A program made the translations under genes and the position numbers. 54,677 bases of DNA from Oscillospiraceae bacterium (GTDB lineage Bacteria; Bacillota; Clostridia; UBA1381). Under the pieces are notes generated by a model. It saw nothing but the letters and a program-made list of their open reading frames with translations, had not been told where the DNA came from and made no database searches. Positions within the stretch are counted from its first letter, which is position 1, and each line of letters starts with the position of its first letter. The stretch lies in contig JAFLUB010000016.1 in assembly GCA_022509025.1 (NCBI GenBank), positions 1 through 54,677 on the forward strand, given 5' to 3'. Below are positions 7,160 to 14,665 of this stretch, piece by piece.

Positions 7160-7675
7160 ATGAAAACCTGCTGTTTTACAGGACATCGTCCCAAAAGTTT
7201 ACCGTGTGGTTATAATGAGGAGCATCCGGCTTGTTTGATGATAAAAAAGCAGTTACGAAGGCTGATAGTCGGTGTGATTGAGAAAAAGAATGTAACAAAA
7301 TTCATTTCTGGGATGGCACTGGGAACGGATATGTGGGCATTGGAAATAGTTCTTGATTTGAAAGATGAATATCCGAATATCACACTGGAAGCTGCCGTTC
7401 CATGCAGAAACCAAGCATCGAGTTGGAACGTAAAATATAAAGAACGATATAACAAATTACTATCGCTATGTGATGAAGTGACAGTATTACAGGAGGAATA
7501 TATATACGATTGTATGATGAAACGCAATAAGTATATGGTTCAAAAGGCAGACTACGTTATTGCTGTGTGGAATGGCACGCCAAGCGGAACGGATAAAACG
7601 ATACAGTATGCATTGGATATGTGTAAGCCTGTGTATTACGTGGACGTGAATGATTTCAGGATGAAGGCAATATGA
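7160..7675 (+). CDS. SLOG-family protein (DUF1273 / YpsA-like)
   Basis: The 171-residue protein begins with the SLOG signature CCFTGHRPKSLP and continues with a FISGMALGTDMWALEIVLDL nucleotide-binding-type loop (about residues 48-67) and YVIAVWNGTPSGTDKTIQYA. SLOG proteins are thought to bind nucleotide-derived ligands and some are sensors in conflict systems that work with SLATT membrane effectors and TIR domains. Exactly such genes follow here (7862 and 8290), though a separate promoter lies between, so a common system is only an inference. DUF1273 proteins are also common as lone genes on ICEs. Confidence 0.82.
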   Translation: MKTCCFTGHRPKSLPCGYNEEHPACLMIKKQLRRLIVGVIEKKNVTKFISGMALGTDMWALEIVLDLKDEYPNITLEAAVPCRNQASSWNVKYKERYNKLLSLCDEVTVLQEEYIYDCMMKRNKYMVQKADYVIAVWNGTPSGTDKTIQYALDMCKPVYYVDVNDFRMKAI

Positions 7676-7743
7676 CCTTAGATAGATAAATCAGTGTTGT
7701 AAATCTATTTTGTAAATTAATTGTTAAATCTTAGAAAATACGA

Positions 7744-7812
7744 TTGACATACAACTTTCTTAAAGATATAATAACGTCGTTAGCAGTCGTCAAAAAAGAG
7801 TGCTAACGACGT
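7744..7812 (+). promoter_or_regulatory. Consensus promoter with inverted repeat at the transcription start
   Basis: TTGACA (7744-7749), 17-nt spacer and TATAAT (7767-7772) match the sigma-A consensus exactly. A perfect 12-bp inverted repeat (ACGTCGTTAGCA at 774-785 of this kilobase and its complement at 801-812, 15-nt gap) begins two bases after the -10 box. It can act as operator or as RNA hairpin in the leader of the membrane protein/TIR genes. Confidence 0.75.
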
Positions 7813-7861
7813 ATTATTAGTATTTATAATATGTCACATATTTCTGGAGGTGGAAAAGATA

Positions 7862-8287
7862 ATGGGATTTGACGGTGATAGAATTGCGTATTTACAAATG
7901 ATAGAGAGTATTATTGACAGAATGTCTAATAAATCAGGAAATATTAAAGGCTTTGCGGTTACGATTGTTGCAGGAGTCACAGCCCTGTCATTTAAAGAAG
8001 CTAGCCCATATGTTTTAATATTATCCTTTCTTACAGTGTTAATATTTCTGTGGTTAGATTTGTATTATCTTGGAATGGAACGAAAATATAAATTTTTTTA
8101 TAAACAGGTATGTCAGGGCAGGGATGTTGACTTTAATCTATCATTGGACTTGAAAGAAAGTGAGTTAAGAGAGGCCAAAGCTACGAAGTGGCAGTGTTTA
8201 ACTTCGAAGTCGATATACTATTTTTACATACCATTAGGATTGCTCATGATAATCATACTTATTTTAAAATTTAAAGGAGTAATATAA
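7862..8287 (+). CDS. Three-TM membrane protein, SLATT-like, coupled to TIR gene
   Basis: A 141-residue protein. An N-terminal amphipathic helix (DRIAYLQMIESIIDRMSNKS, 6-25) precedes two hydrophobic segments (28-44, 48-68), a hydrophilic middle with EAKATKW, and a third segment (118-137). The layout resembles SLATT-type and similar membrane effectors that disrupt or sense the inner membrane in defence systems. I choose ATG 7862 because TCTGGAGG is 11 bases upstream; GTG 7850 overlaps that site. The stop is two bases before the start of the TIR gene, so translation is probably coupled. It lacks a Macro domain, unlike the membrane effector of type II Thoeris. Function is inferred only. Confidence 0.7.
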   Translation: MGFDGDRIAYLQMIESIIDRMSNKSGNIKGFAVTIVAGVTALSFKEASPYVLILSFLTVLIFLWLDLYYLGMERKYKFFYKQVCQGRDVDFNLSLDLKESELREAKATKWQCLTSKSIYYFYIPLGLLMIIILILKFKGVI

Positions 8288-8289
8288 CA

Positions 8290-8901
8290 ATGGCACATAA
8301 AACATTTATTTCATACAAGTGGAGCGAAGCTCAAACCCTTAGAGACAATATTATTGCAGCATTGGGCGAAGATGCAACATATTATAAAGGGGAAACTAGC
8401 GATTCGCCTGACTTAACCGATACGTCTACTGAGAACATCAAGAGAAATTTGAGAAATATGATGTACGATACATCTGTTACTATTGTAATAATATCTCCTA
8501 ATATGAAGGATAGCAAATGGATTGATTGGGAGATTGAATATTGCCTAAAAGATATCACTCGTAAAGATAGAACCTCCCATACCAATGGTGTAGTCGGCGT
8601 TATAATGAAAGTAAATGGTGGCTATGATTGGTTTAAGTATTCTCAGACCAATAGTGATGGTTGTTCCACTGCAAATTACCATACAGAAAAAGTATATGAC
8701 ATTATTAATAATAACAGGTTTAACCAAGAACCGAAGGTATATAGTTGTGATGTGTGCAAATGTGTTAATGCTTTGACGGGATCATATATAGCTTTTGTGG
8801 AGGAAGATGATTTTTTGAGTAGTCCGACAAAATACATAAATAATGCTTATGATAAAAGTGAAAATGATGCATCAGGATATAAGATAACAAAGACAAGGTA
8901 A
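8290..8901 (+). CDS. TIR-like protein (DUF1863, ThsB-like)
   Basis: The 203-residue protein starts KTFISYKWSEAQTLRDNI, the usual TIR first strand and helix. It has TSVTIVIISPNMKDSKWIDWEIEYCL at about 61-86; the W-x-x-W-E arrangement (W77, W80, E81) matches the likely NADase catalytic glutamate of DUF1863/ThsB proteins. The C-terminal third has a CDVCKC motif of unknown meaning. TIR proteins of this type make cyclic or histidine-linked ADP-ribose signals when a phage infects. The gene is two bases behind the membrane protein, so a TIR sensor plus membrane effector is the likely arrangement. An RBS AAAGGAG precedes ATG 8290. Confidence 0.8.
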   Translation: MAHKTFISYKWSEAQTLRDNIIAALGEDATYYKGETSDSPDLTDTSTENIKRNLRNMMYDTSVTIVIISPNMKDSKWIDWEIEYCLKDITRKDRTSHTNGVVGVIMKVNGGYDWFKYSQTNSDGCSTANYHTEKVYDIINNNRFNQEPKVYSCDVCKCVNALTGSYIAFVEEDDFLSSPTKYINNAYDKSENDASGYKITKTR

Positions 8902-9041
8902 TTAATAGTGTATAGTCCATACAGTTCTTTGACTACAATTTTAAATCTGCTTAAAAGTGGCTCCTCATTATTTACGCAAGGTGTTCTGATAATGGGACCA
9001 TTTTTTTGTGTTCATATATTGTCAGTCATGTAGATTGTATA

Positions 9042-9070
9042 TTGCTTTTTGAGACGTTTTATGCTATACT
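9042..9070 (+). promoter_or_regulatory. Promoter of the restriction-modification genes
   Basis: TTGCTT, 17-nt spacer, TATACT. It lies 140 bases upstream of the first methyltransferase. The interval holds an 8-bp inverted repeat (TATAGACC at 9110-9117 with GGTCTATA at 9156-9163). The 8902-9041 stretch shows nothing recognisable. Confidence 0.55.
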
Positions 9071-9178
9071 TTAATAGGTATTTTTATATTAAATAATAAT
9101 CCATTGCTATATAGACCAACGAACCGGCGTCTGTCGGTGCTAATATAAATTTATAGGTCTATAAATAAAATAAGCGGG

Positions 9179-9198
9179 TTGACTGCATTGACAGTCAA
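9179..9198 (+). promoter_or_regulatory. Inverted repeat beside the methyltransferase RBS
   Basis: TTGACTG, 6-nt gap, CAGTCAA ends two bases before GGAGG at 9200-9204. It could be an operator for autorepression or an RNA stem limiting access to the ribosome site. Confidence 0.45.
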
Positions 9199-9209
9199 AG
9201 GAGGGCTTT

Positions 9210-10427
9210 ATGGAAAAGACAATTTGCGAATTGTTCGCAGGAGTAGGCGGTTTCAGACTTGGGTTTGAACGGCTTGATTCAGGTTGGGAAACAACGTGGT
9301 TCTCGCAATGGGAGCCGGGAGCGAAAACACAATGGGCACATGAATGTTATGTGCAGCATTATGGTGATAGCGCCGATAACAATGGTGAGTATCACACGGG
9401 TGAAGATATTAGCGATGTAAATAAAGAGGATATCCCCAATCATACACTTCTGGTGGGAGGATTTCCCTGCCAGGATTACAGTGTGGCGCATACATTAACA
9501 TCTTCTCGGGGTATCGAAGGAAAAAAAGGTGTTCTTTGGTGGCAAATAAGAGATACAATTATGGCTAAACAGCCGCCATTTTGTTTGTTAGAGAATGTTG
9601 ACAGGCTATTGAAGTCGCCGGCAAAGCAGCGCGGACGAGATTTCGCTATTATGCTTTCATGCTTTGCAGAACAAGGATACAGCGTTGAATGGCGCGTTGT
9701 AAATGCGGCGCAATACGGTGCTGCACAAAGACGCCGGAGGACATTTATCTTTGCCTATAGAAATGATACTGAATATGGTAAGAAAATATCAGGTATATCA
9801 GCTCAAAGGATAATATCTGATGAGGGATTTATGGCGAAGGCATTTCCTATAAATAGAATAGATAAAATCAAAGAGACGACAGTAGGAAATGATTTGGTTG
9901 GAATTAGTGAAAACTTTACCTTTATCTTTGAAAATGCAGGATATATGAAAAATGGGAATGTATTTACTGTTAAAGTTGCAGAATCGGAGGAGTCTCCGAT
10001 ATTGCTCAAAGAGATACTACAAAGCAATGTTGATGAGAAGCATTATATAGATGGGGAGAAACTGGCAAAGTGGACATATTTAAAGGGTGCAAAAAAGATT
10101 CCGCGCACATCATCGGATGGACATGAATATGTTTTTTCTGAGGGACCGATTGCCTTTCCAGACCCATGGGACAGACCTGGTCGTACTATGCTGACAAGTG
10201 AGTCGACGCTTAATAGGTCAACGCATGTTGTATCAGATCCGGGTACCGGGCGCTTACGGCTGCTAACACCCGTGGAGGCAGAACGATTACAAGGATTTGA
10301 TGATGGATGGACTGATACCGGAATGCCGGACCGAATGAGATATTTTTGTATGGGTAATGCGCTGGTTGTTCCGATGATTACGCGTATGGGAAATGTACTT
10401 GATACGATTATAGCAGAAGAAAGATAA
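9210..10427 (+). CDS. DNA (cytosine-5-)-methyltransferase, first
   Basis: A 405-residue C5 methyltransferase. Motif I FAGVGGF (9-15), catalytic motif IV GGFPCQDYS (Cys87), motif VI ENVDR (128-132), motif VIII QRRRR (173-177) and the C-terminal motifs IX and X (ERLQGFDDGW, MGNALVVP) are all present. It makes 5-methylcytosine at a short site; its neighbour, a Sau3AI-like nuclease, suggests GATC, which I infer and do not see. It starts the operon-like run 9210-14353. A hairpin at 10453-10481 separates it from the nuclease gene. It is clearly related to the methyltransferase at 13121. Confidence 0.93.
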   Translation: MEKTICELFAGVGGFRLGFERLDSGWETTWFSQWEPGAKTQWAHECYVQHYGDSADNNGEYHTGEDISDVNKEDIPNHTLLVGGFPCQDYSVAHTLTSSRGIEGKKGVLWWQIRDTIMAKQPPFCLLENVDRLLKSPAKQRGRDFAIMLSCFAEQGYSVEWRVVNAAQYGAAQRRRRTFIFAYRNDTEYGKKISGISAQRIISDEGFMAKAFPINRIDKIKETTVGNDLVGISENFTFIFENAGYMKNGNVFTVKVAESEESPILLKEILQSNVDEKHYIDGEKLAKWTYLKGAKKIPRTSSDGHEYVFSEGPIAFPDPWDRPGRTMLTSESTLNRSTHVVSDPGTGRLRLLTPVEAERLQGFDDGWTDTGMPDRMRYFCMGNALVVPMITRMGNVLDTIIAEER

Positions 10428-10452
10428 GTTTACATCATCAAGATATTAACCC

Positions 10453-10481
10453 AAGGACTTGTGTGTTTTATACAAGTCCTT
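10453..10481 (+). terminator. Terminator/attenuator between methyltransferase and nuclease genes
   Basis: A perfect 10-bp stem (AAGGACTTGT/ACAAGTCCTT, 9-nt loop) followed by TTTT. It probably lowers nuclease expression relative to methylase. Confidence 0.65.
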
Positions 10482-10517
10482 TTGGTCATATTACGAGGAT
10501 ATAAGGAGGCGGAGAAA

Positions 10518-11861
10518 GTGCAAGGGACAGAGTATAGAACTAAGGAATCAATTTTAAAACGCGCTCAGGAAGTAATAGGCATTCCTCTTGCGGACATTGA
10601 TGCTACCGGAAGATTATCTTCCGGGAAAGGCGCTATAGGAACTGTAATTGAGGAAAGCTGGTATGGTTATTCGCCTAATTCTGAATCAGAACCGGATTTC
10701 CCTGAGGCGGGAGTAGAATTAAAAGTTACTCCGTACGTCAGAGGCAGAAATGGAATACGCGCAAAGGAACGGCTTGTATGTAATATAATTAATTATATGG
10801 ATGAGTATGATAAAACATTTGAAACCAGTTCTTTTTGGCATAAGTGTAATACGATGTTACTCATGTCATATGAGCATCTTCAAGGTATACCAAAAGGGGA
10901 GTTCAAAATAGATGCGGCTATACTTTTCAGTTTTCCGGAAGAGGATTTAATAATCATAGAGCATGACTGGGAAACCATAATGAAAAAAGTACGGAGTGGC
11001 AACGCGCATTTGATTTCTGAGGGCGATACACTGTATCTTGCCGCGTGTACGAAGGGAGCAAGCGCTGCGAGTGTAAGGCAGCAACCATTTTCGGATATTC
11101 CCGCAAAGCAACGCGCATATTCGTTGAAAGCATCGTATATGACGCGGATATTGAATGCATACATATTTGGTGAAACCCAGAGTGAAAGTATCATTAAGGA
11201 CTGGCGTGTTCTGAAAACCAGTACATTTGAGGAATATTTGATTCAAAAGGTTTCTCCGTATTTTGGAATGACTCAAGCCGAATTAAAGGAACATTTTGGA
11301 GTAGATACAACTGCCAAAAATTTGAATGAAATATTGTTGGCAAAGATGTTGGAGATAAAAGGGAAAATCGCTTATACGGAGGAGTTTCAAAAAGCAGGAA
11401 TAATTCCTAAAACTATACGTGTTCAGAAGAATGGTAAAATTAAAGAAAATATGTCTTTTCCAACATTTGATTTTATTCAATTAAGTCAGGAAACGTGGGA
11501 AGACTCTACTTTGTACAATTATTTGGCCCCAACAAAATTTCTTTTTGTTATTTTTTAGGAAAATGAGAACGGAGAACTTATTTTTGAACGCGTAAAGCTG
11601 TGGAATATCCCGATTGACGACCTAGAAGAGGTACACAATGTGTGGGAACGCACGGTCAAAACAATTCGAGAGGGTGTAGTTCTCCATCAAACAAGCTCCG
11701 GTGTGAGCAATAATCTGCCGAAACAATCAGAGAGCCGGGTGGCTCATGTACGTCCTCATGGCAGAAACGGAGATGACAAGCTGCCATTGCCGGACGGAAG
11801 AATGATGACAAAACAGTGTTTTTGGCTTAACAACAGTTATATCGCAGAGCAGATAAGATAA
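10518..11861 (+). pseudogene. Sau3AI/MutH-type restriction endonuclease interrupted by in-frame TAG
   Basis: The product cuts DNA at a short site, GATC in Sau3AI itself. The MutH-type active site is clear: Asp60, Glu67 and Lys69 in EPDFPEAGVELKV, the same D-x6-E-x-K spacing as MutH. From GTG 10518 (RBS AAGGAGG at 10503-10509) the frame runs to TAG at 11556-11558, codon 347. It then continues open in the same frame for 100 codons, from ENENGELIFERVKLWNIP to the TAA at 11861. The continuation looks like the normal C-terminal half-domain of this family. So either the gene carries a nonsense mutation giving 346 residues, or the codon is suppressed. Sau3AI is about 490 residues, and the C-terminal domain helps binding. 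Confidence 0.82.
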
Positions 11862-11875
11862 GGAGGAGTTTTATA

Positions 11876-13021
11876 ATGGCTGGTTATGTGTTTGCAATTG
11901 GCGGAAATTCCAATCCGTTAGATGTTATAAGAGATTGTGCTGAAAAAGGTGTATACTCAACTTACATAAATAGTTTATCACCTACACCATTTGAAGGCAC
12001 TCTCGCAGATTATATGTCTATGAAACCAGGAGACAATATTTACTTTTTCTGTAAGAGAAAATACTATGGCGTGGGAGAATTGGTATCCATAGGATTGGAT
12101 TGTAAATATTGTAATTATCACGATTCTAGCGCTATAGTAAATTTTGATTACAATGATATTCGAGATGATTTATTGTTGGACTATGGAGAGGAAAGTCCGA
12201 AATATCGTTGGATATGTACATTTAAAGGTTCTCCTTACTTTTTTGAGGATGGTATAGATACTGATGAAATTTTGACGTATAAGCCAAATACATTTAAAAT
12301 GCTTCGAGCATTTTGGAAGGTTTCGTTTATTAAACTGGGAGATGAGGAAAATGATTCCCTAAAGGAGATATTCCTTTTGAGACGACAAAGGGAGATTCAG
12401 ACGCAAACTCACATATTTAATGAAAGCGATGATACACATGATTTGATTGCTATGCATGATTTAGGAGAGTATATTATATCTCCAAAAGCGATGCTTCAAT
12501 ATTGTACTGTTGAAAATAAAGTAAGACATGAAATGGCTTTAGAAGCAGCCGTGGTGTATGATTTATGTCATGATAATATTGTACAATTGGGACATTGGGA
12601 TTACGTGTCACATCAGGTTATTGCATCTCCATTTAAGCCAATAGATTATATGGACAGGATTGATGTGTTTGCAACTAGATATCTACCTAATACAAAGCTA
12701 CCGTGTAAATACCTTGTAGCTGAGTTAAAGAAGGATATGGCTGATAATGATACGATAGACCAAGTATTAAAATATGTGGACTGGGTTTGCAAAGAATATG
12801 CGTATGGTGACTATGAGGCTATAGAGGCTTGCATAGTAGCTGCTGAGTATTCAAATGATATTACCGAATACTATTATGATGTCGTGCAAAGATTCTATAC
12901 TCTGGGTAGTCATCCTATTCGGAATAAACAATGGAATTCATTGAAACTTTTGAAATATGCATATGTAGACGGAGAGATATGCTACACTGATGAGACTCCG
13001 ATGAATAGAAATAATATATAA
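11876..13021 (+). CDS. PUA/EVE-like plus NucS-like PD-(D/E)XK nuclease protein
   Basis: A 381-residue protein I do not know as a named family. Residues 1-75 (VFAIGGNSNP, PGDNIYFFCKRKYYGVGELVS) resemble an EVE/PUA-type fold, which in other proteins recognises modified bases. Residues 215-330 resemble the NucS/EndoMS nuclease: Asp263 in RIDVFAT, Glu283-x-Lys285 in YLVAELKKD, then DTIDQVLKYVDWVC. This would fit a modification-dependent or mismatch-type DNA nuclease. It lies 14 bases after the restriction gene (RBS AAGGAGGAG) and 99 bases before the second methyltransferase, so it may be the nuclease partner of that methylase. All of this is inference from motifs. Confidence 0.65.
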   Translation: MAGYVFAIGGNSNPLDVIRDCAEKGVYSTYINSLSPTPFEGTLADYMSMKPGDNIYFFCKRKYYGVGELVSIGLDCKYCNYHDSSAIVNFDYNDIRDDLLLDYGEESPKYRWICTFKGSPYFFEDGIDTDEILTYKPNTFKMLRAFWKVSFIKLGDEENDSLKEIFLLRRQREIQTQTHIFNESDDTHDLIAMHDLGEYIISPKAMLQYCTVENKVRHEMALEAAVVYDLCHDNIVQLGHWDYVSHQVIASPFKPIDYMDRIDVFATRYLPNTKLPCKYLVAELKKDMADNDTIDQVLKYVDWVCKEYAYGDYEAIEACIVAAEYSNDITEYYYDVVQRFYTLGSHPIRNKQWNSLKLLKYAYVDGEICYTDETPMNRNNI

Positions 13022-13120
13022 AATATTCAACTAAATCGGCATATGGACTATAATGAAATAAATCTAACAAGAAATTGATATTAAATGTATGTAAGTGGGC
13101 AATAGTGGTAGGAGTCGAAT

Positions 13121-14353
13121 ATGGATAATATCCGAGTTGTTGAATTATTTGCAGGAGTAGGCGGATTTCGTTTAGGGTTAGAGGCTGCATCCCCAAAATA
13201 TGAAATTATATGGGCAAATCAATGGGAGCCGTTTAAACGAGAACAATATGCATTTGACTGCTATGTTTCGCATTTTGGGGGGAATAAAAACCATGTATGT
13301 GAAGATATAGCAAAGGTGAAGGATAATATCCCAGACCATGATTTACTGGTGGGCGGATTCCCGTGTCAGGATTACTCAATTATGAAGAAGAATTCTGAGG
13401 GTATAAAGGGTAAAAAAGGTGCTTTGTGGTGGCAGATAGACGATGTTGTAGAGAGAAAGCGACCTAGATATATCTTACTGGAGAATGTAGATAGAATTGT
13501 TAGGTCGCCTGCAGGGCAGTCAGGACGTGATTTTTCCATAATATTACGGTGCTTATATAATAAAGGGTATGCTGTTGAATGGAGAGTTATCAATGCCGCA
13601 GATTATGGGCAGGCACAACGCAGGCGGCGTACCTTTATATTAGCGTATCATAATGAAACAGGAATGTTCCGTGAATTGGCTGATGGCGCTTGTATTCAGG
13701 GATTAAAATATCTGCATCAGTATATTATGAAAAACGGAGTGCTTGCAAAAGTATTTCCTGTACACTCCCATAATAAAGATTTTACAGATTGCTGGATAGA
13801 TGAAATGAGATATACTAATATATCTGAAATTTCAGATACACATAAGGCAATATTCTATAATTCTGGTGTTATGATGAATGGGCGCATATATTCTGTAGAT
13901 TTAGAACCACAACGAGAAAGGCCAATTCCACTGAGAAATATTCTGGAAAGTGCACCAGTGGATGAACATTATTTTTTACAAGAAAAAGATATTCCGAGGT
14001 GGACTTATGCAAAGGGAGCAAAAAGAGAAATGCGAAAACGAAGAGACGGTAGTACATATTGCTTTTCGGAGGGGAGCGTTGCATTTCCGGATTCTTTGGA
14101 CAAGCCATCGCGTACAATATTGACATCAGAATCAAAAATCGGACGCACATCGCATGTTGTAACAGATGTTGCAACCGGACGATTGCGAACTCTAACGCCA
14201 ATGGAATGTGAAAGACTTAATGGTTTTCCTGATGGGTGGACAGATACAGGAATGCCTGAAAGAATGCGTTATTTTACAATGGGCAATGCGTTGGTGGTCC
14301 CGTTGATTGAGAGAATAGGTGGGATATTAGCGCATTGTGATGATTTTAAATAA
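13121..14353 (+). CDS. DNA (cytosine-5-)-methyltransferase, second
   Basis: A 410-residue enzyme with motif I FAGVGGFRLGLE (10-21), catalytic GGFPCQDYS (Cys82), ENVDR (121-125), QRRRRTF, and C-terminal ERLNGFPDGW and MGNALVVPL. It is a paralogue of the first methyltransferase (same order and many identical blocks), with a different target recognition region (about 190-290). It may recognise the same or a related site. RBS TAGGAG precedes ATG 13121. It is the last gene of the restriction locus. The 290 bases after it hold the regulatory sequences of the Gabija-like genes. Confidence 0.92.
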   Translation: MDNIRVVELFAGVGGFRLGLEAASPKYEIIWANQWEPFKREQYAFDCYVSHFGGNKNHVCEDIAKVKDNIPDHDLLVGGFPCQDYSIMKKNSEGIKGKKGALWWQIDDVVERKRPRYILLENVDRIVRSPAGQSGRDFSIILRCLYNKGYAVEWRVINAADYGQAQRRRRTFILAYHNETGMFRELADGACIQGLKYLHQYIMKNGVLAKVFPVHSHNKDFTDCWIDEMRYTNISEISDTHKAIFYNSGVMMNGRIYSVDLEPQRERPIPLRNILESAPVDEHYFLQEKDIPRWTYAKGAKREMRKRRDGSTYCFSEGSVAFPDSLDKPSRTILTSESKIGRTSHVVTDVATGRLRTLTPMECERLNGFPDGWTDTGMPERMRYFTMGNALVVPLIERIGGILAHCDDFK

Positions 14354-14449
14354 GTATAGGAGAGGTGTTCGTACAGAGTGTTGACGTGACAAATAAGTAT
14401 AGTGGTGGAATAAATTAACTAGAATTTGAATTATTTTTTGTTGGGATTA

Positions 14450-14503
14450 TAGGAATCATTATATAAAAAATTCTTACATAGCGTATGCGACTAATAATAT
14501 ACA
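14450..14503. repeat. Imperfect 55-bp repeat, copy 1 (left of the Gabija-like genes)
   Basis: The stretch ending GCGTATGCGACTAATAATATAC is matched, with a few gaps and about three quarters identity by eye, at 17796-17850. The two copies lie either side of the GajA/GajB genes. Confidence 0.5.
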
Positions 14504-14553
14504 GAAACGGGATAACTTTTAATATTGCTTATTCTTAAGCATGCGCGTTTTTA

Positions 14554-14578
14554 AGTTCTATTTTTGTATAATAGAACT
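14554..14578 (+). promoter_or_regulatory. Inverted repeat over a -10 box before gajA
   Basis: AGTTCTATT, 7-nt gap, AATAGAACT: a perfect 9-bp inverted repeat that covers a TATAAT at 14567-14572. No convincing -35 box. It is a candidate operator for the Gabija-like operon. Confidence 0.5.
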
Positions 14579-14665
14579 AACTAATGGAATTGTAATGAGA
14601 TTGAATAGTTTTATACAATATAAAATTTATATAATTGCTCAAAAATGAGATGGGAGGTATTAAAT

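Noticed and set aside
8290-8901. Complete Thoeris system
   Set aside because: No ThsA (SIR2-SLOG or Macro-TM) gene is adjacent, so only a Thoeris-like pair is claimed.
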